This document shows positions 6,047 through 6,567 of a stretch of 6,567 bases of DNA, in pieces. Position 1 is the stretch's first letter, and each line of letters opens with the position of its first letter. Where the stretch lies: the NCBI GenBank assembly GCA_002746275.1, contig NVWR01000007.1, positions 14,103 through 20,669 of the forward strand. Direction: 5' to 3'. Both the position numbers and the translations under genes were made by a program. The stretch is from Rhodobiaceae bacterium (lineage in GTDB: Bacteria; Pseudomonadota; Alphaproteobacteria; Parvibaculales; Parvibaculaceae). The notes below the pieces were generated by a model. That model made no database searches. It worked only from the letters and a program-made list of their open reading frames with translations, and was not told where the DNA came from.

Positions 6047-6400
6047 TCACCAATCCTCATAAACAGAGACAAAGCCACGCGCCAAGGTAATACGGTTGCC
6101 GTTCGGCAATTTCGTGTGGAGGTCGTAGACATAGTCTGCAACACCAGCCGGGAGACCGATCGTTTCTGACGATGTCATTTGAATCTTCACATTGTCAGAT
6201 GTTGAAGACGTTGCCGCAGAATACGCGGCAACCGAAATGGTTAAACACGCGGAGTCATCACCAATTTTTCGAATGTTGAAAGAGAACGACGCGCCGGTCA
6301 GGTCGGGCCAGCCCTCGCCTGTTCCGTAAAACCCAAACGCTCTGTCTTCTGTCGCCGCGTAATCATCGCCGCGAACAATTGTAATATCTGGTTTAAGCAT
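6047..6400 (-). CDS. Small beta-rich structural protein of unknown function
   Basis: The product is 117 aa. The frame opens further upstream at ATG 6424, but that codon directly follows the T tract of the terminator and has no ribosome binding site. ATG 6400 has GGA four bases upstream and starts the conserved-looking MLKPDITIVRGDD, so I chose it. The sequence is predicted to be nearly all beta. It has a GDD turn (residues 11-13), WPDLTGASFSFNIRK (31-45), a Gly/Pro turn followed by YVYDLH (90-95), and a terminal strand ending LARGFVSVYEDW. This layout recalls the small Ig-like or beta-sandwich domains found in phage structural operons (BppU N-terminal or LtfC-like), but I do not recognise the family. 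Its place between capsid and neck genes suggests a virion or connector role. The stop TGA abuts the next start codon, so translation is probably coupled. Confidence 0.72.
   Translation of the reverse strand: MLKPDITIVRGDDYAATEDRAFGFYGTGEGWPDLTGASFSFNIRKIGDDSACLTISVAAYSAATSSTSDNVKIQMTSSETIGLPAGVADYVYDLHTKLPNGNRITLARGFVSVYEDW
6055..6058 (-). promoter_or_regulatory. Ribosome binding site that fixes a TTG start
   Basis: GAGG (6058-6055) lies 8 nt before TTG 6046, inside the last codons of the preceding gene. The first in-frame ATG (6028) has no Shine-Dalgarno sequence upstream, so the TTG is the better start. Confidence 0.65.
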
Positions 6401-6425
6401 TTTTTCCGTGTCAGTCCCCGCCATC

Positions 6426-6461
6426 AAAAAAAAGGCGGGCGGTTTGAATCCGCCCGCCTTT
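6426..6461 (-). terminator. Rho-independent terminator after the capsid gene
   Basis: On the minus strand a perfect 9-bp GC-only stem (GGCGGGCGG with CCGCCCGCC, 6458-6450 and 6442-6434) closes a 7-nt loop and is followed directly by eight T residues (6433-6426). Upstream AAA can extend the stem against the T tract by three pairs. It lies 22 nt past the stop codon of the probable capsid gene. This is a textbook intrinsic terminator. It would lower transcription of the downstream neck and tail genes relative to the capsid, unless it is partly read through or antiterminated. Confidence 0.93.
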
Positions 6462-6483
6462 GTCTGGTTTGATTTGGAAACCC

Positions 6484-6567
6484 TTAGTCGAAAGTGAACT
6501 TGACCAGCAAACTAGGACGGGTCACAATTGGCAGCGGATTTGTCTGCGTGTGAATTTCGACGCCCCG
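6484..6567 (-). CDS. Probable major capsid protein, C-terminal end (partial)
   Basis: An open frame enters from the right edge of the window and ends at TAA (6486..6484). It gives only the last 27 residues, starting RGVEIHTQTNPLPIVTRP and ending in KFTFD. The pattern of a short hydrophilic strand, then a TNPLP or SAPLP-like motif, then RPsllVkft, resembles the C-terminus of lambda gpE-type (Phage_cap_E) major capsid proteins. Position supports this: the frame is followed at once by a strong terminator and then by neck and tail genes, which is where a major capsid gene normally sits. The family call is made from memory of the C-terminal pattern on very little sequence. A different capsid-region protein remains possible. 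Confidence 0.6.
   Translation of the reverse strand, partial: RGVEIHTQTNPLPIVTRPSLLVKFTFD

Noticed and set aside
1..6567. CRISPR array, tRNA, insertion sequence, integrase site, or defence or toxin-antitoxin genes.
   Set aside because: No spaced repeats, cloverleaf, transposase or terminal repeats seen. Almost the whole window is accounted for by contiguous phage structural genes.

Overview
The window is part of the structural (head-to-tail) module of a tailed bacteriophage or prophage with a contractile, myovirus-type tail. Every supported gene is on the minus strand, so the operon reads from the right end of the window towards the left. The tail genes resemble phage Mu (sheath gpL, tube gpM, DUF2635/gp38-like, gp41-like chaperone). 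The few capsid and neck genes visible look more like the lambda gpE/FII type, which suggests a mosaic phage. The host is probably a Gram-negative bacterium, and an alphaproteobacterial prophage would fit. No host gene, integrase, tRNA or attachment site is present to settle this.

Layout in transcription order: the last 27 codons of a probable major capsid protein (6484-6567); a strong rho-independent terminator (6426-6461); an unrecognised 117-aa beta-rich protein (6047-6400); a lambda FII-like head-tail attachment protein starting at TTG (5654-6046); a tail terminator protein (5179-5691); a DUF2635 (Mu gp38-like) protein with an unusual lysine-rich tail (4779-5165); the tail sheath (3245-4750); a GNRA-looped hairpin (3214-3243); the tail tube (2821-3177); a gp41-type tail assembly chaperone (2195-2755); its -1 frameshift extension to 2049; and a tape measure protein that starts at GTG 2059 and runs off the left edge.

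The genes fit one assembly line. The neck proteins and tail terminator join head and tail. The sheath surrounds a tube whose length is set by the tape measure protein, and the chaperone and its frameshifted form load tube subunits onto the tape measure. Most genes abut or overlap and have their own Shine-Dalgarno sequences. The largest gap, between capsid gene and next gene, holds the terminator.

The most notable points are two in the chaperone gene. The protein is an internal duplication of the gp41-type chaperone domain. A T_TTT_TTC slippery heptamer at the end of the second copy opens a 57-codon -1 extension that fills the otherwise empty 135-nt gap before the tape measure gene. I see no separate undescribed system such as defence, CRISPR or toxin-antitoxin; the novelty lies in variations on tail assembly.
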